NCBI GenBank assembly: GCA_004793585.1
Contig: SRZB01000003.1
Location: 1 to 64,000, forward strand
Source of the DNA: Hominisplanchenecus murintestinalis
GTDB lineage: Bacteria > Bacillota > Clostridia > Lachnospirales > Lachnospiraceae
DNA length: 64,000 nucleotides
Direction: 5' to 3'
Shown: piece after piece, positions 45,349 through 53,396 of the stretch
Layout: each line of letters starts with the position of its first letter
Position numbering within the stretch: position 1 is the first letter of the stretch
Translations under genes and position numbers: made by a program
The notes under the pieces: generated by a model
Seen by the model: only the letters and a program-made list of their open reading frames with translations
What the model was told of the DNA's origin: nothing
Databases searched by the model: none

Positions 45349-46566
45349 TTATGCTCTCCTTTCGTCACGAAATAATTTACGGTATATACGTTTCATCCTC
45401 CGATAACATCCGGCAGCTAAATCATGCAGAAGCTGTCCGGGCGGAAGATATTCATTCCCTTTCTCCCCCACCGGAAGAACTTCTCTCTCCAGTGCTTCCG
45501 CCAGCCATTCCAGGCATCTTGCCCTCTCCTGTTCCAGAATCCCGCGCACACGCCCGTAGTCCGGAGGCAGCAGCAGATCCTCCCTCTCCCGTATCCGGGC
45601 AGCGTCCGACACAAAACGGTTTCTCAGTCCAAACACCCTTCCCAGGGATTCAAACCTTGAAATCCCCCTCCCCTCATTCTCAATACACACAAAAGGCTTC
45701 TCATGGATAATGGCAAAACTCGCCCCATGACAGGAATCGGTAATCAGATAACGGCAATTTTCAATATAGTACAGCCAATCCTCCACTTGGAGATTCTCTG
45801 CCGCCGGATACAGCCCAAGCTTCTCCCTGTTCACCTCAAAATTCGCCATCGTGCCGTCCAGCATCACCACAAGCGGGAGCGCCAGCCTTTCTGATAGATA
45901 CTCCGCCGCCGCCTTCTTCTCCGGGTTTCCGTCCAGGATATATACAGCAATAAAATCCCCTGCCACCAAAGGATTCCTCTTTGCCTCTGATTTTCCTGCC
46001 AGAACACTGTAAATCTCCCTGTCGGGAAGAAACACCGGATCCAGTACCCTGGCTGCCTGCAGTCCGAACGTATGGTTCACTACGCCAACTGCATCTTCCT
46101 CCCGGACAGAAATGGCGTCAAACTTCCTCAGATAACTCTTTGTCACCGCCACCTCTTCCTCTGGGGCAAAAAATCCCGGATGCCCGAAAGATGCCGCATA
46201 CGAAAGCCTGCGCTTATCATCATCCAAAAAATGAAAAAACATCCCTCCCCGGTAATGTCGGCAAATGCCATAATTCCACACCTGGTCAGACCCCATCACA
46301 AAGGTATCCGCATATGCGTTTAACTCCCGCATTTCGCCAAAGCCAAATACCGGAGTAATCGCTTCATAATGTTCCTTCGCAAACCTTCTTCCATGAGAAT
46401 GGTAGATTGGAGCGTCCGGTTTAAACCCCGGACGGTCTATCATCGTAACCGAATACCCCAAATCCTTTATTGTGCGGTAAAGGGCATAGTAAGTCATGAT
46501 ACTGCCATAGTTCCAGCTCCACCACAGGCCAAATACCGCTACGTCACGCTTCTCTATATCACCCAA
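45349..46566 (-). CDS. polysaccharide pyruvyl transferase family protein (second copy)
   Basis: A 405-aa paralogue of the protein at 41785-42975, sharing the layout VFGLWWSWNYGSIMTYYALYRTI, FVMGSDQVWNYGICRHYRGG, NLQVEDWLYYIENCRYLITD and SCHGASFAIIHEKPFVCIENEGRG. It differs mainly in the C-terminal basic region. The start is TTG with GGAG eight bases upstream. The glf start follows its stop immediately, so the two are probably translationally coupled. Two paralogues in one operon imply two different acceptor sugars or a two-part enzyme. Confidence 0.87.
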   Translation of the reverse strand: MGDIEKRDVAVFGLWWSWNYGSIMTYYALYRTIKDLGYSVTMIDRPGFKPDAPIYHSHGRRFAKEHYEAITPVFGFGEMRELNAYADTFVMGSDQVWNYGICRHYRGGMFFHFLDDDKRRLSYAASFGHPGFFAPEEEVAVTKSYLRKFDAISVREEDAVGVVNHTFGLQAARVLDPVFLPDREIYSVLAGKSEAKRNPLVAGDFIAVYILDGNPEKKAAAEYLSERLALPLVVMLDGTMANFEVNREKLGLYPAAENLQVEDWLYYIENCRYLITDSCHGASFAIIHEKPFVCIENEGRGISRFESLGRVFGLRNRFVSDAARIREREDLLLPPDYGRVRGILEQERARCLEWLAEALEREVLPVGEKGNEYLPPGQLLHDLAAGCYRRMKRIYRKLFRDERRA

Positions 46567-46578
46567 AACAATACTCCT

Positions 46579-48390
46579 TTACAGTTCAAGGTACTTTCTC
46601 CAGAAATCCAGGTTCGCCATCTCTCTATAACGCTCCTGATAAGATTTCTTCGCCGCCTCATATTCTTTATCCATCCGCCGCATAACTTTAAACAGGTTTC
46701 TGTAACACTGTACCATACGTTTAAAGCTTCTCTTTGTAGACACGGAATTTCCCGCCGCATCTGTCATGATTGTCTCCGACAGACGGAACATTTTGTAAAT
46801 ATTGTTATAGGGCGGAACTACAGGCACCTTGCCCTTCTTTGCCGGAAGAATATAGCCATTAATAAAAATCAGGTGGCAAAGCTTTTTCCACACCGGAATA
46901 AAGTCCGACTTATCCGGCGTAATCAGCTTCTCCCAATCATAATCTTCTTCTGTGATTCCTTTATATCCGATATATTCTTCTTTCGGCTTTGCCTGATAAT
47001 TCAGCTTACAGATTTCTGCATGGAGCTCGACAGGCTCCTGGCGCATAAACCAGTCGGCGCCTTTTAAGAAATCCTCCACGCCGCGCAGATTCAAATCTGC
47101 ATATTTATAACGATATTTCGCAATATTCGAACTGGCCCATTTCAGCAGCAGCCGCTTCATCTTCTTTGCCCCGTAGTCCGGGCAATGCACCGCATTTACA
47201 ATACAGTGGTTCCGGATATCATAATACTCCAGCGGCCCGGAAACCTTATTTTCAAAAGCCTCGTGCCATACGCCCACACCGTTCAGGTAAATAAATCCTT
47301 TTCCTGTCCGCAGCCCATACTCCACATCATCCCTGTGAATAAACAGCGGCAGCGGCAGATTTTCTTTACTGATCACGCTCAGCGGAATACAGCAGTACCA
47401 CCAGCCCGCATATTCTACTTTTTCCGACTCATCTTCATTTAGGAGAAGCACTTTCACTTCCCGCAAATCCACTTTGTGTTTCAGAGCCTCAATAGCCCCC
47501 TGGTTCCACTGCGCTCCCTCCTCATACTGGAGATAAGGCTTGTTCAACTGGATAATAGAACCAGCCAGAGTATAGTCTTGGTATTCCTCTTTCAGAACAG
47601 ATAAAAAACTATAGGTAACTTCCAGGCTCGCAGGCTCTATCATGGCATCGTCGTCCATTAAAAGCACATGGCTGATGTCCCTCTGCTTCGCAAGGCTCAT
47701 CGCCTCAATGATTCCCCGCGTAAAGCCTCCCACGCCCCCGGCATTCTTATTGGGAGAAACTTTCACAATCGTGCCGTCTGCTATGGAAGTATCCAGAGTC
47801 TTTGCATTATCTGAAATATGGACATACAAATGACGGTAAAGCGGAGACTCCGGATTTTCTAAAATCTGCTCCTTCAGCAGGTTCAAATTCCTGTACACAT
47901 ATTCCTCACGTTTAAAAGTGCAGATATCTACCATGATATTCACATTCAGATTCGCAGGCATCAGCTTTTCATTCACATAACGCCCTCCGAAAATCATGCC
48001 GTCCTCTGCCAGGGAAAGGCAGCGCATGGCAAAGATTCCCTCTTCTCTGCAGTTTCCAAAATCAAACGCCTCCTGTGTCCTCCCGGCGCTTGAAATTTCA
48101 CGGTTTTCCAGAATTTCTTCTTTTACTTCCCCACTCTGCAGATATTGATACACCAGTTCTACAGAAAATGTCCCCTGAAATTCCAGAATAAGCTGCACTT
48201 TATCCACAACCGTATATTTCCGCCATTTTCCCGTTGAAAAGCCATTAAAATACGTGTCAAAACCGACACTTCCATTCAACCCAAATCTCAGGCTTCCATC
48301 CGGCTCTGCCGATACCTTGCCATCCCTGCGGTAATACAGCTTTTCTTCCGACTCTATCACAGATGGCAGCAAAATCCTTTTTAAATCCAT
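46579..48390 (-). CDS. galactofuranosyltransferase GlfT2-like (GT2)
   Basis: A 603-aa GT-A enzyme with an N-terminal beta-sandwich (residues 1-145) as in mycobacterial GlfT2. NKNAGGVGGFTRG at 214-226 and the catalytic DDD at 246-248 (LLMDDDAMIEP) follow, then HRDDVEYGLR and WHEAFENK. The helical C-terminus completes the family architecture. It would polymerise or add galactofuranose from the UDP-Galf made by Glf, on the cytosolic face. GGAGGT precedes the ATG. It lies between the ABC exporter genes and the second pyruvyl transferase. Confidence 0.9.
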   Translation of the reverse strand: MDLKRILLPSVIESEEKLYYRRDGKVSAEPDGSLRFGLNGSVGFDTYFNGFSTGKWRKYTVVDKVQLILEFQGTFSVELVYQYLQSGEVKEEILENREISSAGRTQEAFDFGNCREEGIFAMRCLSLAEDGMIFGGRYVNEKLMPANLNVNIMVDICTFKREEYVYRNLNLLKEQILENPESPLYRHLYVHISDNAKTLDTSIADGTIVKVSPNKNAGGVGGFTRGIIEAMSLAKQRDISHVLLMDDDAMIEPASLEVTYSFLSVLKEEYQDYTLAGSIIQLNKPYLQYEEGAQWNQGAIEALKHKVDLREVKVLLLNEDESEKVEYAGWWYCCIPLSVISKENLPLPLFIHRDDVEYGLRTGKGFIYLNGVGVWHEAFENKVSGPLEYYDIRNHCIVNAVHCPDYGAKKMKRLLLKWASSNIAKYRYKYADLNLRGVEDFLKGADWFMRQEPVELHAEICKLNYQAKPKEEYIGYKGITEEDYDWEKLITPDKSDFIPVWKKLCHLIFINGYILPAKKGKVPVVPPYNNIYKMFRLSETIMTDAAGNSVSTKRSFKRMVQCYRNLFKVMRRMDKEYEAAKKSYQERYREMANLDFWRKYLEL

Positions 48391-48425
48391 ACCTTAACCT
48401 CCAGCAGCCTTTATCAAGCCGTAAT

Positions 48426-49202
48426 TTATCGTTTCTTTTTCTTTTTGGCAGCATTTATATCATGCTCCAGCTCCTGATATGCGTCGCACACTTCATGCAC
48501 CCCGCCGCTCATCACAGCTTCGCCCTTATCCAGCCACAGCGCATGGTCGCACAAATCCCGCACCTGTTCCAGGTTATGGGACACAAAAAGCAGCGTCGTT
48601 CCTCCGGAAAGCATCTCCTGCATCCTCTTCTGGCATTTTTTCCGGAACAGGAAATCCCCGACCGCCAACACCTCATCTACAATCAGGATATCCGGTTTTA
48701 CCATAGTTGCCACTGAAAATCCCAGCCTTGCCTTCATACCGGAGGAATAATTCTTAATTGGGGAATCCAGAAAATCTCCGATATCTGCAAAGTCCACAAT
48801 ATCATCAAAATGCTCCTGCATAAACTTCTCGGAGTGCCCCAGCACCGCCCCGTTCATAAAAATATTTTCCCGCGCAGTCAGATTTGCATCAAATCCTGCA
48901 CCCAGCTCAATCAACGGCGCAATGCCCCCTCTTATGGTAATTGTTCCCTTATATGGCTTCATAATACCACTGATGGCCTTCAAAAGCGTAGATTTTCCGG
49001 AACCGTTGGTACCAATCAGCCCCCAGGCTTCCCCCCGCTTCACTTTCAGGGAGACGTCCTTGACTGCCAGGAACTCCTGAAACAGCAGTTCTCGTTTAAG
49101 CATATGGATAACGTACTCTTTCAGATTATCCACGCCCTGCCTTGACTTATTAAACCGGATGGTCACATGATCCACATCAATGATATATTCCTTATCTTTC
49201 AT
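48426..49202 (-). CDS. ABC polysaccharide exporter ATPase (Wzt/RgpD/TagH type)
   Basis: A 258-aa ABC ATPase. Walker A GTNGSGKS is at 64-71, the signature is YSSGMKARLGFSVATMVKPD, and Walker B is ILIVDEVLAVGD. The chain ends soon after the ATPase core, so it lacks the carbohydrate-binding C-terminal domain of O-antigen Wzt proteins and is closer to rhamnan/teichoic exporters of Firmicutes. A basic C-terminal tail (KKKKKR) closes it. It pairs with the permease encoded 17 bases before it in transcription order. Confidence 0.93.
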   Translation of the reverse strand: MKDKEYIIDVDHVTIRFNKSRQGVDNLKEYVIHMLKRELLFQEFLAVKDVSLKVKRGEAWGLIGTNGSGKSTLLKAISGIMKPYKGTITIRGGIAPLIELGAGFDANLTARENIFMNGAVLGHSEKFMQEHFDDIVDFADIGDFLDSPIKNYSSGMKARLGFSVATMVKPDILIVDEVLAVGDFLFRKKCQKRMQEMLSGGTTLLFVSHNLEQVRDLCDHALWLDKGEAVMSGGVHEVCDAYQELEHDINAAKKKKKR

Positions 49203-49219
49203 CTCTTTTTTCCCTCACC

Positions 49220-50014
49220 TTAAATATAGAGAATAAATTTATCCTGGCTCTTCTTAAACACCGTAATTCCAATCGCAAACATCACGACTGCTATCAGCCA
49301 GCCGCCCCAGAAGATACGCGGTCCCGGAAACTGCCCGTTGCATACCATATCACGGAACTGCGCCACATAATAATACATAGGATTAAAACCCTTAACAAAG
49401 AACCGTATGTTCTCCGGAAGCTGCTGAATCGGATAGAAAATCGGCGTCAGATACATCCAGGCTGTAGTCACTGCCTTATAGATATGCTGTACATCCCGGA
49501 AGAACACATTCATAGACGCCAAAAGAAAACCAAGGCCGCAGCAGAACAAATAAAGCTGTATCATAACCAGCGGCGTACAGAGAATATAAGGCGTCACCGA
49601 AGCCCTGGTGCAAATCATTACGATTACGAGAGCGCCCAGTGAGAACACAAAATCCACCAAAGAGCTTGTCACCTTTGCCAAGGTGAAAATGTACTTGGGA
49701 ACATAACACTTTTTCAGCAATGCCCCATTCCCGATAATAGAGCGCATCGCCGCATTGGTCGATGAGGTCATAAACTCAAAAATCGTCCGTCCGGTAATCA
49801 GATAGACCGGATAGTTCACGATACTTTTCCCTCTGTCAAACATATTTGAAAATACCAGCGTCATAATAATCATAATCAGCAGCGGATTCAGGATACTCCA
49901 CACATACCCCAGGACGCTCCTCCGGTATTTCAGCTTTACATCACGCTTTACCAGCTGCTTGAGCAAGTCTTTATATTGGAAAAACACATGAACTCTTTCC
50001 TGCCAAATACTCAT
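49220..50014 (-). CDS. ABC polysaccharide exporter permease (Wzm/RgpC/TagG type)
   Basis: A 264-aa ABC-2 permease with six helices. LKQLVKRDVKLKYRRSVLGYVWSILNPL is the classic amphipathic entry helix of TagG/Wzm, and GFNPMYYYVAQFRD is near the C-terminus. It forms the channel through which a complete, undecaprenyl-PP-linked polymer leaves the cytosol. The start overlaps the stop of the preceding GT2 by four bases (ATGA), and the ATPase gene follows, so exporter and backbone GT2 enzymes are coupled. Confidence 0.94.
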   Translation of the reverse strand: MSIWQERVHVFFQYKDLLKQLVKRDVKLKYRRSVLGYVWSILNPLLIMIIMTLVFSNMFDRGKSIVNYPVYLITGRTIFEFMTSSTNAAMRSIIGNGALLKKCYVPKYIFTLAKVTSSLVDFVFSLGALVIVMICTRASVTPYILCTPLVMIQLYLFCCGLGFLLASMNVFFRDVQHIYKAVTTAWMYLTPIFYPIQQLPENIRFFVKGFNPMYYYVAQFRDMVCNGQFPGPRIFWGGWLIAVVMFAIGITVFKKSQDKFILYI

Positions 50015-51015
50015 TTCTTCAACCCTTCCTTTATCTTAAATGTCAGCCTGGCCGCATAATACGCCCGGTAATCTGTTTTCCTCAGAAACAATACCGCCCG
50101 GTTTCTCACCGCCTGGTAAATCTTCGGGTACTTCTCCAAAAGCCCCCTGTCAAACTCCCGCATCTGCAGCGGAATTTTCCTGCTGCATGGAAAACTCAGG
50201 AATATCTTAAACCTGCTGGCTGCCATCCGCGCAATAATATTTTCCAGATAAACCATCACGCACGCCGGCGCTCTCTTCTGCCTCTGCTCATCATAAAAGC
50301 CCAGAAGACGCTGCAGAACCCTGTCATAATTTTCTGCGTTTTTCCTCATGCTTTTCATATTCATGCTTTGTCCCGGAAGCCCTACACGATACATGTACAC
50401 AACCGCATCAATGCACGTAACCGTGCGGATTAACGGCACCGGAAACAGCACATATTCCATATCTACATAGAAACAATGCTCGTCAATCGGCGGAATCCCC
50501 CGCAGCATTTCTGTCCGCATCGTCATCCCATGCATTTTCATAAATATTCTATCACTAATCTCAGAAAATTGGTACTCTTTTCCATAAATAACCCCGGCAA
50601 ATGGCTCCGCAAACTCCGGCTTTTTCCGGCCGTCCTTCTCGCGCACCCAGTAATAGTTCGAAAACACCACATCCGAAGTACAGCCTTTCAGACAGTCCAT
50701 CAGACGCAGAAAAGCCTCCCGCTCCACCCAGTCATCGCCGTCCACTACCTTAAAGTACTTTCCGGAAGCCTCCAAAAGCCCCCGGTTAATCGTGGAACCG
50801 TGTCCGCCGTTCTCTTTATTTATGACACGAAAAGAATTTGGATAGCGCTTTTCGTACGCCGCCGCCAAGTCGGCAGAACGGTCTTTCGAACCGTCGTTGA
50901 CGATTAGAACCTCCAAATCCTCCAGAACCTCCGGAATCACAAACGAATCCAGACAGTTTTCAATATATTTTTCAATGTTATAGGCGGGTATCACCACCGT
51001 AAGTATTTTTTTCAT
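50011..51015 (-). CDS. glycosyltransferase family 2
   Basis: A 334-aa enzyme with LTVVIPAYNIEKYIENCLDS at the N-terminus, NDGSKDRS at 40-47 and DGDD at 92-95. The second half (KMHGMTMRTEMLRGIPPIDEH) is typical of capsule GT2 enzymes such as EpsH/CpsI types. GGAGATG precedes the ATG. It is the last GT before the ABC exporter and overlaps the permease start. Sugar donor unknown. Confidence 0.87.
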   Translation of the reverse strand: MKKILTVVIPAYNIEKYIENCLDSFVIPEVLEDLEVLIVNDGSKDRSADLAAAYEKRYPNSFRVINKENGGHGSTINRGLLEASGKYFKVVDGDDWVEREAFLRLMDCLKGCTSDVVFSNYYWVREKDGRKKPEFAEPFAGVIYGKEYQFSEISDRIFMKMHGMTMRTEMLRGIPPIDEHCFYVDMEYVLFPVPLIRTVTCIDAVVYMYRVGLPGQSMNMKSMRKNAENYDRVLQRLLGFYDEQRQKRAPACVMVYLENIIARMAASRFKIFLSFPCSRKIPLQMREFDRGLLEKYPKIYQAVRNRAVLFLRKTDYRAYYAARLTFKIKEGLKK

Positions 51016-51044
51016 AAACCATCTCCAGAGGAAGTGCTAAAGCC

Positions 51045-52181
51045 TCACTCCTCACGCCTTCTTTTCAGCCGCAGAATCCCTTCCTTTAAAGCACAGGGCA
51101 GGCACATAACAGCTTTCCCCACCTTGTAGGATGTAGAGCCCTTCACATTTTCAAGCTCCGCCTGCAGACGCTCAATCTCCCAGTCCTTTTCTATGCCCAC
51201 CCGGTAAATCCGCTCTTCATAAACATAGGCATGACGGTCTCTCAGCAGAATCTTCACAAGCTCCCATTCTTCGGGAGTAAATACCTCTGCTTCCAGCTCA
51301 TCGTTTTTGTCCGCCTCAAGAAACTCCTTCTGAAACCGCTCCATGTACATATCCCGGTATTCCTCTCCTACCCGGTAGAGAGCCGCGATATAATTGTGAT
51401 ACCGCTTAAAGTTATAAATCCCCATATAGCGCTTCTTAAACTCCGGGTGCGCGTTCAGGAAATCCAGGATAAACGCATATTCATCATTCATACAGAACAC
51501 CTTCTCCCGGCTGTGAACCGAAGAGTTGGGGTTGTCACGGCGGTTCCTGTAATACGGCCTGTCTACAAAATAAATCCTCTTCGCAAAGCAGAACGTCTGA
51601 AACCAGAAACCGTTGTCCTGAAACGAAGCTCCCGGCGTCTCATTATGGCGGATATGATGCTCTTCCAGAAAGCTTCTCCGGTAAATGCCGCTCCAGGTAT
51701 TCATCAGAGCCTTAAACATATCCAGCTCATCCTTTGGGTCAATCACACGCCCATACAGAGAATCCACGGAAGTCAGGCGGTTATACCGGAATTCCCTCTT
51801 CCCATCTTCCCCGGTAACAAAACGGTAAAAGTCTGCCTTGATAATATCAAGGTTCTTTTCCTTCGCCGTCCGATAAAGCTTTTCATACATATCTTCCTTC
51901 ACATAATCGTCCGGCTCCAGAATTCCCACATACTCTCCCGTACACGCGTCCAGCCCCCGGTTCATAGCTTTTCCGTAGCCCCCATTCGGCCCGTCCAGGA
52001 TTTTCACCCTGTCATCCTTCGCAGCATACTGCTTTAAAATCTCAAGCGACGAGTCTGTAGAACCGTCATTCACACAGACAAACTCCATATCCTGCAGCGT
52101 CTGCCCCAGCAGGCTGTCCATACACTCCGCGAGATATTTCTCTACATTATAAGTAGGTACAACTACCGATACCTTTGGCAT
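51045..52181 (-). CDS. glycosyltransferase family 2
   Basis: A 378-aa enzyme: VSVVVPTYNVEKYLAECMDS, NDGSTDSS at 38-45 and EPDD at 89-92 define the GT-A site. FQDNGFWFQTFCFAKRIYFVD lies near residue 190. The C-terminal 40 residues hold a short coiled coil and the phrase GSTSYKVGKAVMCLP, the same kind of tail (S-x-x-x-K-V-G-K-x) found at the end of the next GT2, suggesting the two are paralogues. AGGAGAGG precedes the ATG. Confidence 0.87.
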   Translation of the reverse strand: MPKVSVVVPTYNVEKYLAECMDSLLGQTLQDMEFVCVNDGSTDSSLEILKQYAAKDDRVKILDGPNGGYGKAMNRGLDACTGEYVGILEPDDYVKEDMYEKLYRTAKEKNLDIIKADFYRFVTGEDGKREFRYNRLTSVDSLYGRVIDPKDELDMFKALMNTWSGIYRRSFLEEHHIRHNETPGASFQDNGFWFQTFCFAKRIYFVDRPYYRNRRDNPNSSVHSREKVFCMNDEYAFILDFLNAHPEFKKRYMGIYNFKRYHNYIAALYRVGEEYRDMYMERFQKEFLEADKNDELEAEVFTPEEWELVKILLRDRHAYVYEERIYRVGIEKDWEIERLQAELENVKGSTSYKVGKAVMCLPCALKEGILRLKRRREE

Positions 52182-52203
52182 TTTCCTCTCCTCCCGGACT
52201 GTC

Positions 52204-53340
52204 TCAGCCCCTTTTCACCGCTCTCTTTATCTTTCCCGGCAATGCCGTGATGACTTTCCCCGTACGGAACGTCGCAGAATCTTTTACCGCCCTGTTTTCA
52301 TCCTTCAACTCTTCGATCCGGCGCTGCTTCTCCTTATTCTCTTCTGCCAGTCTCCTGTTTTCCCCGAGAAGATATCCGATGCAGGAGCGTTCCCGCATCG
52401 CGCCCAGCCTGTCATACAGCTCCGGCTGCGCATAATACTCTCTGCCGTGGGAAAAGAAGCCAAAGCGCTCGCTGCATTCTCCGCACAGCAAATCATACAC
52501 CTTTTCATACGCAGAGCCTTCAATCGTATCCAGGTTCCAAAAGCAAAAGTGAAGCGCCCAGTTTACAAATCCTTTTTCCAGTTTTCCATATACGCCCATC
52601 TTCCTCAGCTCATCCTGCAGCGCCTTACACGCCTCATAAAAACAGTTCCAGGACTTCTCCCTAGTCGCCGACAGAGAGCCTTTCACATGGATTCTGTGGT
52701 GAACCAGAAGCTCCTCCACAATACAGACTTTCTCCGCCTTCACCAAAGACGAAAACACAAAATACAAATCATTCGAGGTGCGCAGCTCCTGAAATTTCAG
52801 TTCTGCCGCCTCCACAAACTCCCTGCGGTACAGCTTATCCCATGCCCATCCCACGGCAAACGTAAAAATCCGATCCGGCATATCCCGCCAGCAAAATGGG
52901 TTCTTTCCAGGCAGCTGCCCGCGCTTAATGGAATAGTCCATCTGTATATAGTTCTCTAACGTATCATCATATCTGTCTCCCCGGAAGATCGTAACATCCG
53001 CCTGCGTCTCCCCGGCGCGCCGACAGGCTCTCTCCAGCATTTCCGGCTCATAGAAATCATCCGAATCCAGAAAAATCAGATATTCGCCGCATGCCCTCTC
53101 CATTCCCCTGTTTCTGGCAGCCGCCGCACCGTGGTTTTCCCCGGTAAGCACCTGCACCCGGCTGTCCCTGCGCTCATATTCACGCAAAATCCCCAAGCTG
53201 CCGTCAGCAGAACCGTCATCGATACATATGACCTCAATTTCCTTCAGCGTCTGCCCCAAAATACCATCCATGCACTGCTGCAGATAGCGTTCCACATTAT
53301 ACACGGGCAGAACCACCGACACCTTTATTTTATCCGACAT
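52204..53340 (-). CDS. glycosyltransferase family 2 with C-terminal coiled coil
   Basis: First gene of the glycan operon, 378 aa. VSVVLPVYNVERYLQQCMDG opens the GT-A domain; DDGSADGS follows and DSDD is at 92-95. A heptad-like coil (ENRRLAEENKEKQRRIEELK) and a basic tail (FRTGKVITALPGKIKRAVKRG region) end it, a layout suited to membrane or protein association. The ATG at 53340 has AGGAAG upstream; an earlier start five codons upstream lacks an SD. Its promoter overlaps the addA stop codon. Confidence 0.87.
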   Translation of the reverse strand: MSDKIKVSVVLPVYNVERYLQQCMDGILGQTLKEIEVICIDDGSADGSLGILREYERRDSRVQVLTGENHGAAAARNRGMERACGEYLIFLDSDDFYEPEMLERACRRAGETQADVTIFRGDRYDDTLENYIQMDYSIKRGQLPGKNPFCWRDMPDRIFTFAVGWAWDKLYRREFVEAAELKFQELRTSNDLYFVFSSLVKAEKVCIVEELLVHHRIHVKGSLSATREKSWNCFYEACKALQDELRKMGVYGKLEKGFVNWALHFCFWNLDTIEGSAYEKVYDLLCGECSERFGFFSHGREYYAQPELYDRLGAMRERSCIGYLLGENRRLAEENKEKQRRIEELKDENRAVKDSATFRTGKVITALPGKIKRAVKRG

Positions 53341-53366
53341 TTCGCACTTCCTCACTTATGCCGCCT

Positions 53367-53396
53367 ATTCTACCATATGCCGAAAGTATCTGTCAA
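53367..53396 (-). promoter_or_regulatory. main promoter of the glycan operon
   Basis: On the minus strand TTGACA (53391-53396) and TAGAAT (53367-53372) are 18 bases apart, giving a leader of only about 20 bases before the first GT2. The -35 box contains the TGA stop of addA (53393-53395), so the glycan operon can be read separately from addAB although the genes abut. No terminator for addAB is visible between them. Confidence 0.78.
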
